Positions 27,215-35,381 of a stretch of 47,117 bases of DNA are shown here, one piece after another. Source of the stretch: Woeseiaceae bacterium. GTDB taxonomy: Bacteria; Pseudomonadota; Gammaproteobacteria; Steroidobacterales; Woeseiaceae. Every line of letters begins with the position of its first letter. Position 1 is the stretch's first letter. Where the stretch lies: positions 1 to 47,117 of the forward strand of contig JAQWSV010000214.1 of the NCBI GenBank assembly GCA_029243005.1. The letters run 5' to 3'. Made by a program: the position numbers and the translations under genes. The notes under the pieces are model-generated. The model did no database searches and was not told where the DNA came from. It saw nothing but the letters and a program-made list of their open reading frames with translations.

Positions 27215-27658
27215 CTAGTTGATCATCGAGTAGTCTGTCGCATCCATATAAACGTTTTCAATTTTATCGACGATCGGACCGTCACTGATCGATGCCTGAT
27301 AAGCGGCCTGCCACTCGGGATCCGCAATGAAAGCTGCCCAACTAGCTTTGCCTGCTTCACGACTGTCATGTGATAGCACGTATATAAGTGTGTTTTCTGC
27401 GAGCGGAGCGTCTTGCGGAACGAAGTAGCCGATGTTGGTCATGCCGTGTCGCTCAAACAGCCCGATCGTATGATTCGTAAAGCGTGCATGTAGTGCATCT
27501 AGACGACCAGGATATGTCGTGTAGGTCCGAAGCTCGAACACACGTTCGCCTGATTGTGCCTCAGCGACGCTGGCAAGCTGAATCATGCTTCCGGAAATAA
27601 TACCGCAAGCAAATATAGTCAGGCCAAGAAGGTAGTTGTTTCGACATTTTCTGAACAT
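27215..27658 (-). CDS. Exported NIPSNAP-family protein
   Basis: This 147-residue protein has an N-terminal hydrophobic segment (YLLGLTIFACGIISGSMI, about 9-26), then a NIPSNAP dimeric alpha-beta barrel. The hallmark VFELRTYTTYPGRLDALHARF is near 40, followed by FERHGMTNIGYFVPQ and later WAAFIADPEWQAAYQAS. NIPSNAP domains are ferredoxin-like folds with mostly unknown roles. The signal peptide or anchor places it outside the cytoplasm. It faces the NAPRT gene convergently and lies beyond the end of the ribose-type transporter operon. Confidence 0.88.
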   Translation of the reverse strand: MFRKCRNNYLLGLTIFACGIISGSMIQLASVAEAQSGERVFELRTYTTYPGRLDALHARFTNHTIGLFERHGMTNIGYFVPQDAPLAENTLIYVLSHDSREAGKASWAAFIADPEWQAAYQASISDGPIVDKIENVYMDATDYSMIN

Positions 27659-27791
27659 GGTGATTTCCTACTCATAGTTATTCTGATCGCGGTTGTCCGT
27701 CTGCCGTCTGCGCATACAGTTAGGCACCAATTTCTACCATCATCTGCATCCAATCGTTGATCTTTCCGAATCTAAATTGCCGTCTCCCCTG

Positions 27792-28799
27792 TTACGACTT
27801 GAAGAATCGCTTAAAGTAACTCCCGATTCCGCCCGAGCGATTACGATATACGTCGAGAATCACTGCCGCGATAATAACAAGGCCGGTAATAACCCGTTTC
27901 ATTGGCTCAGTGGCGCCAATCTGGGCCAGTCCGGTTTGCAGGACTGCGATAATCAGGACACCGAGCAGGGTGTTGACGACGGAGCCCTTGCCACCCGATA
28001 AGCTTGTGCCACCGACGACCACCGCCGCAATTGCGGAGAGCTCCAGGCCAATGCCGGCGTTCGGGTCTGCGGATTGCAGGTAGCCAACCTGAAAAAGTCC
28101 TCCCAGTCCGGCTAGCAATCCGGCCAGTGAGAACACCATCAGCTTGATCCGTGAAACGTTGACGCCTGACAGGTGCACGGCTTCTTCATTCGTACCAACG
28201 GCGATCATCCGGCGGCCGAAGACGGTACGTGACAGCAAAAGTTGCCCAAGCACCACGGTGGCGATGGCGACGAACAATGCTGGTGACAAGTTTATTCCGG
28301 GAAGCGGTGCGCTGACGGACTCGACGGTAGACCCGATGTACTTTGTCTGCGATCCTGTCACCAGATACGCACCCCCCCTGGCAATTTCGAGCATGCCGAG
28401 CGTGACGATGAACGAGGGCACGCTCCAGCGGGTCACGACCAATCCGTTGAATGCACCGCATGCCAATCCAGTCATCAGGCAAAGGATTCCGGCGAACCAG
28501 AGTGGTGCATTCATATCTAAAAGTGCAAGGCCCAGGACTGAGCCACTTAGCGCCATGACCGAACCGACCGACAAGTCGATGCCGGCAATGATTAATACGA
28601 ATGTCATGCCGACGGCAATGACCGTCAAAGACGGTATCTGGTTGGCAAGCGTTGTAAACGTCAATACGGAGAAGAAATACTCGCTTTGCACACTGAAAAA
28701 CAAGATAAGTGCGAGCAATGCACCGAGCAAACCAAAATACTCGCCGCGAAAAATTCCGGTTCGCTGCGTCAATGGCACTTTTTCGTCAGGCTGCGGCAT
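27792..28799 (-). CDS. Ribose-type (RbsC-like) ABC transporter permease
   Basis: This inner-membrane permease of about 335 residues has 8-10 predicted helices and the BPD_transp_2 signature. It shows TVIAVGMTFVLIIAGIDLSV near 62-81, the coupling region GTNEEAVHLSGVNVSRIKL, and SAIAAVVVGGTSLSGGKGSV near 260. These match the RbsC/XylH/AraH sugar family, which also includes nucleoside permeases. I start at the ATG at 28799 (MPQPDEKVPLTQ), which overlaps the ATPase gene by 14 nt; the frame extends to 28814. It is the third gene of the binding protein-ATPase-permease operon. Confidence 0.92.
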   Translation of the reverse strand: MPQPDEKVPLTQRTGIFRGEYFGLLGALLALILFFSVQSEYFFSVLTFTTLANQIPSLTVIAVGMTFVLIIAGIDLSVGSVMALSGSVLGLALLDMNAPLWFAGILCLMTGLACGAFNGLVVTRWSVPSFIVTLGMLEIARGGAYLVTGSQTKYIGSTVESVSAPLPGINLSPALFVAIATVVLGQLLLSRTVFGRRMIAVGTNEEAVHLSGVNVSRIKLMVFSLAGLLAGLGGLFQVGYLQSADPNAGIGLELSAIAAVVVGGTSLSGGKGSVVNTLLGVLIIAVLQTGLAQIGATEPMKRVITGLVIIAAVILDVYRNRSGGIGSYFKRFFKS

Positions 28800-30294
28800 C
28801 GTCGGTGTACGCACTGAATGAAGCCGCCATTATTTTTTCGGCCGACCATTCGTCTCTTTGAAAGTCCGCAGTAAGCTGACCGTTCGAAAGAACGGCAATA
28901 CGGTCGCAAATTGTTGTTAACTCCTGAATCTCGCTTGAAACGATAACAATGGCTTTGCCCTGTGCCGCGAGATCGTATAGCAACCGATAAATTGCCTCCC
29001 TCGTCTGAATGTCGATGCCACGTGTTGGCTCGTCGAACAGTAAGACCTTGCAGTCTTTCATCAGCCAACGGGAGATGATCACTTTCTGCTGATTGCCGCC
29101 GCTCAGTTCGGAGACAGACTGGGAAATACCGGTACAGTTGATTTCGAGTTTCTGTCGATACGCTTCGACTGATGTCTGTTCCATTTCTTTGTCTATCCAG
29201 CCGAGTGCCTGGCGAAAGTTCTGCATAGACGCGAGCGACATATTGCTGGTGATTGACCGGTCCTGCAGCAGGCCTTGGCGGCTGCGATCTTCCGGAATAA
29301 GGCCGATACCGTGCCTGATGCCCTCCTGCGGCGACTCGAAAATTAGCTGGTCGTCGCAGTCTTCAAGCATGAGGTGGCCGTCATCGATCCTGTCCGCCCC
29401 AAATATTGCTCGCAGCAACTCCGTTCTGCCAGAGCCTATCAGCCCTGCCAAACCCAAGATTTCACCATAGTGAATATCTAGGTTGACGTTATTCAGCAGG
29501 CTGTCACTGAGATTACGAACGCGGATAGCTGACGAAATGTCGGACAAAATCGCTTGTTGTTGCCCCTGCTCCAGGTCCCCAGCCATCAGACGCACGATCT
29601 CGTCGGCGTTGAGATCAGCAACGCGGGAGGTACTCACTGACTGGCCATTCTTGAGCACAGTAATGTCATCGGCGATGCGCTTGAACTCGCTGATTCGATG
29701 ACTGACGTAAATGATGCCAGTGCCTTGTGCCTTCAGCTCTTCGATCTTCTTGAACAGCAGGTCGATTTGCGGGTCCGTCAGCGCTGCCGTTGGTTCGTCG
29801 AGAATCAGAATCCTGCAGGGATGAATGAGTACACGTGCAATTTCGATCAACTGACGTTGGCCGATGCCGAGCGACCCGACATTCTGCTTCGGATCCAGCC
29901 CCTGAAGTCCGATCGATTCAAGCGCTCGCCGGGACTGGTCATAAAGCCGATCAAAATCAATTACGCCCCGTCGTTTCGGCAGCTCTGAAAAAAACAGGTT
30001 TTCGCCAATGCTGAGCGTATCGATCAGGTGAGGTTCTTGCATGACGATGCGAACGCCGTGACCTTCGGCGTCCACCACGGATTCGGGGTGATAAGCGATT
30101 CCCTCGATCTGCATGTTGCCCGCATCATGCGGTGTCAGTCCGCAGATGATCCGGCACAATGTTGTTTTGCCCGCACCGTTTGCGCCAACCAGTGCGTGAA
30201 CCTGCCCGGGTGCCACATCAAAATTTACACCTTCCAATACCGGTACTGCGTAACGCTTGTGCAGTTCGGATACGGACAGTAGCTTGGCGCTCAC
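28786..30294 (-). CDS. Ribose-type (RbsA-like) ABC transporter ATPase with two nucleotide-binding domains
   Basis: This 502-residue cytosolic subunit energises sugar import. The first domain has Walker A GANGAGKTTLCRI near 38, signature LGIGQRQLIEIARVL and Walker B ILILDEPTAAL. The second has a degenerate Walker A GLIGSGRTELLRA near 283, signature LSGGNQQKVIISRWL and Walker B VLLFDEPTRGID. This asymmetric pair is typical of RbsA/MglA/XylG. It lies between the binding-protein gene (9 nt upstream) and the permease gene (overlapping downstream). Confidence 0.94.
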   Translation of the reverse strand: MSAKLLSVSELHKRYAVPVLEGVNFDVAPGQVHALVGANGAGKTTLCRIICGLTPHDAGNMQIEGIAYHPESVVDAEGHGVRIVMQEPHLIDTLSIGENLFFSELPKRRGVIDFDRLYDQSRRALESIGLQGLDPKQNVGSLGIGQRQLIEIARVLIHPCRILILDEPTAALTDPQIDLLFKKIEELKAQGTGIIYVSHRISEFKRIADDITVLKNGQSVSTSRVADLNADEIVRLMAGDLEQGQQQAILSDISSAIRVRNLSDSLLNNVNLDIHYGEILGLAGLIGSGRTELLRAIFGADRIDDGHLMLEDCDDQLIFESPQEGIRHGIGLIPEDRSRQGLLQDRSITSNMSLASMQNFRQALGWIDKEMEQTSVEAYRQKLEINCTGISQSVSELSGGNQQKVIISRWLMKDCKVLLFDEPTRGIDIQTREAIYRLLYDLAAQGKAIVIVSSEIQELTTICDRIAVLSNGQLTADFQRDEWSAEKIMAASFSAYTDDAAA

Positions 30295-30303
30295 GACTGA
30301 TTA

Positions 30304-31266
30304 TCAGAGGTCACTGGCTGTAATCAGGTCGACAGGTGTTTTGTAGTCGTCAGGCACGGTTCCGTCATTCAGTATTTGTAACGCGTACTCGATGCCATAG
30401 ACGGCGAGTTGATGGCCGTACTGATCAGCGGTAGCCAGCATGTCGCCGCCTTGTAAGAGTTCGTGGGTTGCGCTGATGTTGTCAAAACCGACAACCTGGA
30501 TCTGACCGGTCTTGCCGGCTTGGCGAACGGCGGCAACTGCGCCGATTGCCATATTGTCGTTACTGCACAGCAGCGCTTTCAGGTTCGGATGCTCGGCGAT
30601 CAGCGCTGAGGCGATGGTGCTGGCTTCTGCCTGATGCCAGCTTCCGTCTTGGACGCTTATTATATTCGCGCCCACGGATGCCATCGCATCTTCAAATCCC
30701 TGTTCCCGCTGCTGCGCGTTGAAGGCGGTACTGATGCCGCCGATGATGGCAACCTCATCACCGGCATTGAGGTCTTTCGCTAGGTAATCGCCTACTTTCT
30801 TTGCGCCCTCCCGGTTGTCCGGGCCAACGAAAGGCACGTTGATGCCGGCTTCCGCGATCAGTGCTGCATCAAGTTGATTGTCAATGTTGATTACAACAAT
30901 GCCCTGTGCTGTGGCTCGCCGCACAATCGGAATCAGTGCCTTCGAATCTGCTGGCGCCAGAACGATCACATCGACTCGCAGTGCAATCATTTGCTCGACC
31001 AGCGCGACCTGCTCAGCCAGCGCGGCCTCATCCTTGATGCCATTTAGAATTAATTCATAGGAATCAGAATTCTCGGCGTGATGTTGTCGAGTACCATCTG
31101 CCATGTTGACGAAGAATTCGTTGGCTAGGGACTTCACGATGACGGCGATCCGGGGCTTGGCAACTTCGTCTGCTTTGGTGGCCGATCCCTGTTGCCGGCT
31201 GCATCCAGAAACCAGCAAGGTACCAATAACAGCCAGAACCACCGCACTTTTTATTATAATTTTCAC
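30304..31266 (-). CDS. Ribose-type (RbsB-like) substrate-binding lipoprotein
   Basis: This 320-residue binding protein has a lipoprotein signal peptide, with lipobox LLVSGC (Cys22). It is a periplasmic-binding-protein-like I fold: PRIAVIVKSLANEFFVNMADG, DVIVLAPADSKALIPIVRRA, GIVVINIDNQLDAALI, and LLCSNDNMAIGAVAAVRQAG. Relatives bind ribose, galactose or nucleosides. It is divergent from the nucleoside hydrolase gene across 77 nt, which suggests that ribose released from nucleosides is a likely ligand (inference). Lipid anchoring is unusual for gram-negative sugar-binding proteins but not unknown. Confidence 0.92.
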   Translation of the reverse strand: MKIIIKSAVVLAVIGTLLVSGCSRQQGSATKADEVAKPRIAVIVKSLANEFFVNMADGTRQHHAENSDSYELILNGIKDEAALAEQVALVEQMIALRVDVIVLAPADSKALIPIVRRATAQGIVVINIDNQLDAALIAEAGINVPFVGPDNREGAKKVGDYLAKDLNAGDEVAIIGGISTAFNAQQREQGFEDAMASVGANIISVQDGSWHQAEASTIASALIAEHPNLKALLCSNDNMAIGAVAAVRQAGKTGQIQVVGFDNISATHELLQGGDMLATADQYGHQLAVYGIEYALQILNDGTVPDDYKTPVDLITASDL

Positions 31267-31323
31267 CGGTCCCCCTTTTGATGCTCAGTGATTACACGCA
31301 GAATGCCACAAGCAGGCTTCGAG

Positions 31324-31337
31324 CTTATTAGAATAAG
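31324..31337. promoter_or_regulatory. Small palindrome in the divergent promoter region of the ribose ABC operon and nucleoside hydrolase
   Basis: The sequence CTTATT-AG-AATAAG is a perfect 6-bp inverted repeat with a 2-nt centre, 6 nt upstream of the nucleoside hydrolase ATG. It lies in the 77-nt gap between the two divergent genes. Its size and position suit a repressor operator, but no regulator gene is present in the window, and short AT-rich palindromes also arise by chance. Confidence 0.3.
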
Positions 31338-31343
31338 AAGATA

Positions 31344-32330
31344 ATGGAAACCAGAAGGCACTTCCTCCAGTACTCAATAGCAATGATGGCCGGCCTCACC
31401 GCCTGTAGCCAGTCAGGCAGGTCCACGGCCAACAAAATCCCCGTCATCCTGGATACCGATATCGGTGACGACATCGACGATACCTGGGCATTGCTGATGC
31501 TGCTGCGTATGCCGCAGTTCGATGTAAAACTTGCGGTCGGCGACTACGGCAATGCCATCTACCGGGCCCGATTGCTCGCGAAGCTCCTGGAGGTCACGGG
31601 CCGCACTGATGTGCCGGTAGGCGTTGGCATTGGTCGGACGGATAATCCGGGTAATCAAAGTGGCTGGTTACTGGATTACAACTATCGCGCTTTCCCAGGC
31701 GCCATGCATCGCGATGGGGTGCAGGCCATCATCGACACGATTCACGAATCTCCGGAACCGGTAACGTTACTCTGTCTCGGACCCGTCCCGAATATTGCGG
31801 AAGCGCTTAAACGCGATCCGTCGATTGCCAGCAATGCGCGCATAGTAGGCATGTACGGATCCATCTATACAGGATATGAAGGCGAGGAATCACCAGTAGC
31901 GGAGTGGAATGTTCGCGCCGACCCGAGATCGTTACGGGCATTGTTCGCTGCACCGTGGGACATCACGATTACACCACTGGACACCTGCGGCCTGGTCGTA
32001 CTCGACGGCGATAATTACCAGCGCATTCACAATAGCAACGATCCCTGGCTAAAGGTGCTGATCGACAATTACAAGGTGTGGTTGCCGAATGCGGAATATA
32101 TGGATCCTGCAACGGATCCAACCAAGGTAAGCTCAACACTGTTTGACACGGTAGCCGTTTACCTCGCCGCGGAACAAGATCTATTTGAAATGCAGGATTT
32201 GTCCCTGCGTGTTACTGATGATGGCTACACGGTCATAGATGGAGACAACGGCCGAAACGTACATTGCGCGATCGGTTGGAAGGATCTTCCGGCTTTCGAG
32301 AAAGTACTGACAGGCATCTTGCTTGGTTAA
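31344..32330 (+). CDS. Exported (Tat) lipoprotein nucleoside hydrolase
   Basis: This 328-residue member of the inosine/uridine nucleoside N-ribohydrolase family should split ribonucleosides into base and ribose. The calcium-binding aspartate cluster is ILDTDIGDDIDDTWAL (Asp37, Asp39, Asp45, Asp46), with VAEWNVRADP near 190 and the late Asp in SSTLFDTVAVY. The N-terminus is unusual: a Tat twin-arginine motif TRRHFLQ (Arg4-Arg5) followed by lipobox LTAC (Cys21). It is therefore predicted to be folded in the cytoplasm, exported and lipid-anchored, whereas most nucleoside hydrolases are cytosolic. The divergent ribose-type importer could take up the product. Confidence 0.9.
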   Translation: METRRHFLQYSIAMMAGLTACSQSGRSTANKIPVILDTDIGDDIDDTWALLMLLRMPQFDVKLAVGDYGNAIYRARLLAKLLEVTGRTDVPVGVGIGRTDNPGNQSGWLLDYNYRAFPGAMHRDGVQAIIDTIHESPEPVTLLCLGPVPNIAEALKRDPSIASNARIVGMYGSIYTGYEGEESPVAEWNVRADPRSLRALFAAPWDITITPLDTCGLVVLDGDNYQRIHNSNDPWLKVLIDNYKVWLPNAEYMDPATDPTKVSSTLFDTVAVYLAAEQDLFEMQDLSLRVTDDGYTVIDGDNGRNVHCAIGWKDLPAFEKVLTGILLG

Positions 32331-32431
32331 CAAGAGATGTTAATCCAATGGAGTTTTCACTAAAGAATCTTCAATATTTTTTTTCACAATAATCTGCGCG
32401 CACACAACGAATCCAGAACGAGGACCAATCA

Positions 32432-32508
32432 GCGCCCATTGCTCAGCTGGATAGAGTAATGCCCTCCGAAGGCAGGGGTCAGAGGTTTGAATCCTCTCGG
32501 GCGGGTCA
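32432..32508 (+). pseudogene. Degenerate tRNA-Arg(CCG) copy
   Basis: These 77 nt match the functional tRNA at 25462-25538 at 71 positions. The six differences fall on structural sites: position 7 G to A, position 9 A to T, the first anticodon-stem base C to A (breaking its pair with G), the T-loop C to T (the C that pairs with the D loop), the last acceptor base C to G (breaking the first pair), and CCA to TCA. The anticodon CCG is kept. The pattern indicates a decayed duplicate, probably one end of an integrated element. Confidence 0.85.
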
Positions 32509-32521
32509 ATTTTTTCAGGGT

Positions 32522-32550
32522 ATTCTGCTTTTCCTATCAAGAAGCAGAAT
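32522..32550. repeat. Inverted repeat beside the degenerate tRNA copy
   Basis: ATTCTGCTT (32522-32530) and AAGCAGAAT (32542-32550) form a perfect 9-bp stem with an 11-nt loop, 13 nt downstream of the tRNA copy and 44 nt beyond the stop of the iron permease gene. No T run follows on either strand, so it is not a standard intrinsic terminator. It may be a factor-assisted terminator for the permease gene or a site belonging to the former mobile element. Confidence 0.5.
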
Positions 32551-32594
32551 GCCGCCTTCTTGTTTCTCCGTCCGTCAACGGCAGGAATAACCGT

Positions 32595-34232
32595 TTAACG
32601 ATTTGTGCCTGCTGTTGCGATACGGTTGGCGAGCAGCGACGGCACGATTCCCAGTGCGATGATCACCAGTGCGGCGCTTGCCGCTTCTGCCAGTTTCTCG
32701 TCACTGGCGAGCCAGTAGACGCGGGTTGCCAGCGTGTCGAAATTGAACGGGCGAAGTAGCAGGGTGGCCGGCAACTCACGCATGGTGTCGACGAACACCA
32801 GCAACATTGCGGCGATCAGGCTCGGTCGCAGCAGCGGAAGGTGCATGCGTCGAACGATTTCACCCTGCGTTGCACCGAGGGTGCGTGCAACGTCATCCAG
32901 GGTTGGCGACAAACTGGCGAATCCGGCATGAACGCTGTTGAACGAAACTGTCAGGAAGCGGCAGATGTACGCGTAGACCAGCAAAAACACCGTACCCGAC
33001 AGGACAAGGCCGCCTTGGTATTCGAAACCATCTCTCAGCGCAATCGTCAGTGCTTTGTCCACATCCGCGGTTGCGCTCAGCAGACCGACAGCCAGCAGCA
33101 TGCCGGGTAGTGCATAGCCTAGCGTACTGACTCGAATCGCCAAAGACGCCGGTCGCCCCCGGTTCTTTCGCAAGCTACTGGCAAGATGCAAAGCAATCAG
33201 CATCGCGATAATTGCCGTAGCAAGAGAGACGCTTATGCTGTTTTTTGCGTATTCAATGAAACGTCCGCCGGCCAGTGGATCACCACCGCCAGTTGACTGA
33301 TAGTAAAGGAGCAAACCAACTGGAATGACAAACCCCAGCAAAACAGGTAATGCGCACACGCTAGTCGCTGCTGCGGCGCGCACACCCCGTAGCTCGAAGC
33401 GCAGAGGTGCATCAAACGCGCGAACGTCCGGTCGACCACGACGACCCACAGATTCGATCACAACTAGCAGTACAACGAGCCCTAGCATCAAGAATGCCAG
33501 TCGCATCGCGGCTGCAGGCTCGCCGAGACCGATCCAGGTGCGATAGATACCGGTGCTGAACGTGGGAACCGAAAAGTGTTGCACAACACCAAAGTCAGCC
33601 AATGTTTCCATGATCACCAGCGCCACTCCGCCGGCGATAGCCGGACGGGTTGCGGGTAGACACACGCTGACGAACGCCGCCAGTGGCGAGCATCCCAGCG
33701 AACGTGCTGCCTGGAAGTGTGTGCTTGCGGAGGTCATGAAGCTCGTTCGGCACAGCAGGTAGACGTACGGATACAGCACTAGGCTAAGCATGACTGCGGC
33801 GCCGGGCAAACTGCGAATGCCGCCGAAAGCGAAGTCGTCAATATCGACATCGAGCAACGAGCGCAAGGCGGTCTGCACAGGACCTGAAACATCGAGCAGA
33901 TCCGTGTAGGCATAAGCGACAACGTATGCGGGAGCCGCCAGCGGCAACACGAGCATCCAGGCGAGAAAGCGTCGCCCGGGAAACCGGCAGGTAGCTACGA
34001 GCCATGCCGTGGATACGCCTAGGCAACCCGACAATGCCCCAACTAGGAGCATCAGGAGAAGCGTGTTGCCGATGTATGTGGGCAACAAGGTCGATGCTAG
34101 GTGCTGCCAGGCGGCATTGGAAGGTCCAAGGGCGGCGGTCGCCACCGCCACGATAGGAGCTGCGATCAGACTGGCGACAAAAATAGATGCAACAAGTGAC
34201 ATACGACTGGCGTTGAGGCGTGAAGTGTTCAT
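32595..34232 (-). CDS. fbpB: Ferric iron ABC transporter permease (FbpB/SfuB-like, two fused halves)
   Basis: This permease of about 545 residues has around 12 predicted membrane helices in two homologous halves. Each half carries a coupling-loop motif: TSFMTSASTHFQAARSLGCS in the first, and SLSPTLDDVARTLGATQGE in the second, followed by RRMHLPLLRPSLIAA. The duplicated layout is typical of the iron(III) FbpB/HitB/SfuB group. I start at the ATG at 34232 (MNTSRLNASRM), with AGAAGA upstream; an alternative at 34274 would overlap the ATPase gene head to head. It is transcribed away from its ATPase and binding-protein genes. Confidence 0.9.
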   Translation of the reverse strand: MNTSRLNASRMSLVASIFVASLIAAPIVAVATAALGPSNAAWQHLASTLLPTYIGNTLLLMLLVGALSGCLGVSTAWLVATCRFPGRRFLAWMLVLPLAAPAYVVAYAYTDLLDVSGPVQTALRSLLDVDIDDFAFGGIRSLPGAAVMLSLVLYPYVYLLCRTSFMTSASTHFQAARSLGCSPLAAFVSVCLPATRPAIAGGVALVIMETLADFGVVQHFSVPTFSTGIYRTWIGLGEPAAAMRLAFLMLGLVVLLVVIESVGRRGRPDVRAFDAPLRFELRGVRAAAATSVCALPVLLGFVIPVGLLLYYQSTGGGDPLAGGRFIEYAKNSISVSLATAIIAMLIALHLASSLRKNRGRPASLAIRVSTLGYALPGMLLAVGLLSATADVDKALTIALRDGFEYQGGLVLSGTVFLLVYAYICRFLTVSFNSVHAGFASLSPTLDDVARTLGATQGEIVRRMHLPLLRPSLIAAMLLVFVDTMRELPATLLLRPFNFDTLATRVYWLASDEKLAEAASAALVIIALGIVPSLLANRIATAGTNR

Positions 34233-34272
34233 ACTGTGCGTCTTCTGACTCGACCGACTGTTGCTTTGCGAC

Positions 34273-35301
34273 ATGCTCGAACTTGATTCTATACGCTTTT
34301 CCTACGGGCAAACGCCCGTTCTGAACGATGTCAGCTTCGAGGCTCGCAGCGGTATGGTCACCTGCCTCGTCGGACCATCCGGTTGCGGCAAGAGTACACT
34401 GTTGCGGCTGGCCGCCGGCTTGCTCCCGATGCAGGGCGGCGAGATTCGGATCGACACACGTCTCGTGGCCGGCCTGCATTTGCACGTTTCGCCTGAGCAG
34501 CGGTCGGTTGGCCTCGTGTTCCAGGAGGGTGCCCTGTTTCCTCACCTGAATGCGTTACAGAACATACGGTTCGGTTTGCGCGGCGATGCGCCAGTCGACC
34601 GAGTCGACGAGCTGCTTGAAATGACCGATTTAGTCGGGCTCGCCGATCGCTACCCCGATGAACTATCTGGCGGCCAGCGACAGCGCGTTGCCCTAGCTCG
34701 GGCCCTAGCGCCGGAACCGCGAGTACTCTTGTTCGATGAACCGTACGCCCATCTGGACCAAGCGCTGAGTCGGCAGTTACGCGAAGCGACGCGCCGGCTG
34801 GTTGCGGAACTCGACACCGTTGCGGTTTTCGTTACCCACGACGGTGATGACATTGCCGAACTTGCCGACACCGTCGTTACCATGACTGACGGTGAGATCG
34901 TCCAGTCAGGCTCACCGCGCGAACTTTTCGACCATCCGCTACATTTGAACGTCGCGCGTCTGTTCGGCCAGACCCAACGCTTGAGCGCGCACAAGACAGG
35001 CGATCGCCTTGAGACACCCTTTGGCCCATGGAGGGCGGAGTGTCTTGCTGTCCCAGTACAGCAGGACGGCCCACTTGACCTGCACGTTCGGCCGGACGGA
35101 CTGGCGGCCACGCCGGATCCTGACGGGCTGCAGGTAAGTGAGCTACGCCTAGCCGGCGCTGATGACCTCGTTGGTGTCCGGGGCAAGGACGGCGCAATGT
35201 TGTTCGTCCGTGTAGGTCGCCCGCACGACATCCAACCCGGAGGACGGGTCGTATTGTGGCCGCTACAGGCGCGGGTCTTTCCACAAGTTGCAGTGGATTG
35301 A
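34273..35301 (+). CDS. fbpC: Ferric iron ABC transporter ATPase (FbpC-like)
   Basis: This 342-residue ATPase has Walker A VGPSGCGKSTLLRL near 34-47, Q-loop FQEGALFPHLNALQNI, signature LSGGQRQRVALARAL, Walker B VLLFDEPYAHLD and His switch VFVTHDGDD. The C-terminal third (about 240-342) is a TOBE-like regulatory region. It should power Fe(3+) import with the permease encoded on the other strand. I chose the ATG at 34273; a TTG four codons earlier is possible. Only 40 nt separate it from the permease start, so the divergent promoters are very compact. Confidence 0.9.
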   Translation: MLELDSIRFSYGQTPVLNDVSFEARSGMVTCLVGPSGCGKSTLLRLAAGLLPMQGGEIRIDTRLVAGLHLHVSPEQRSVGLVFQEGALFPHLNALQNIRFGLRGDAPVDRVDELLEMTDLVGLADRYPDELSGGQRQRVALARALAPEPRVLLFDEPYAHLDQALSRQLREATRRLVAELDTVAVFVTHDGDDIAELADTVVTMTDGEIVQSGSPRELFDHPLHLNVARLFGQTQRLSAHKTGDRLETPFGPWRAECLAVPVQQDGPLDLHVRPDGLAATPDPDGLQVSELRLAGADDLVGVRGKDGAMLFVRVGRPHDIQPGGRVVLWPLQARVFPQVAVD

Positions 35302-35319
35302 CCATATTGGTTCGCCAGT

Positions 35320-35344
35320 ATTGCGAATGACTTTCATTCGCAAT
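35320..35344. promoter_or_regulatory. Fur-like operator upstream of fbpA
   Basis: A perfect 11-bp inverted repeat, ATTGCGAATGA and TCATTCGCAAT, separated by CTT, lies 37 nt before the fbpA start. Its 19-nt core (35323-35341) agrees with the classical Fur consensus at 12 of 19 positions, including the AATGA/TCATT half-sites. Given an iron-transport gene directly downstream, repression by Fur under iron-replete conditions is the natural reading. No similar site was seen in the fbpB-fbpC gap. Confidence 0.8.
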
Positions 35345-35381
35345 AAGCTACACACTTCCCCGAACAAACCGAGATACCACT

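Noticed and set aside
32432-32508. A second functional tRNA-Arg
   Set aside because: Mismatches in the acceptor and anticodon stems, loss of the conserved T-loop C and an altered CCA end argue against function.
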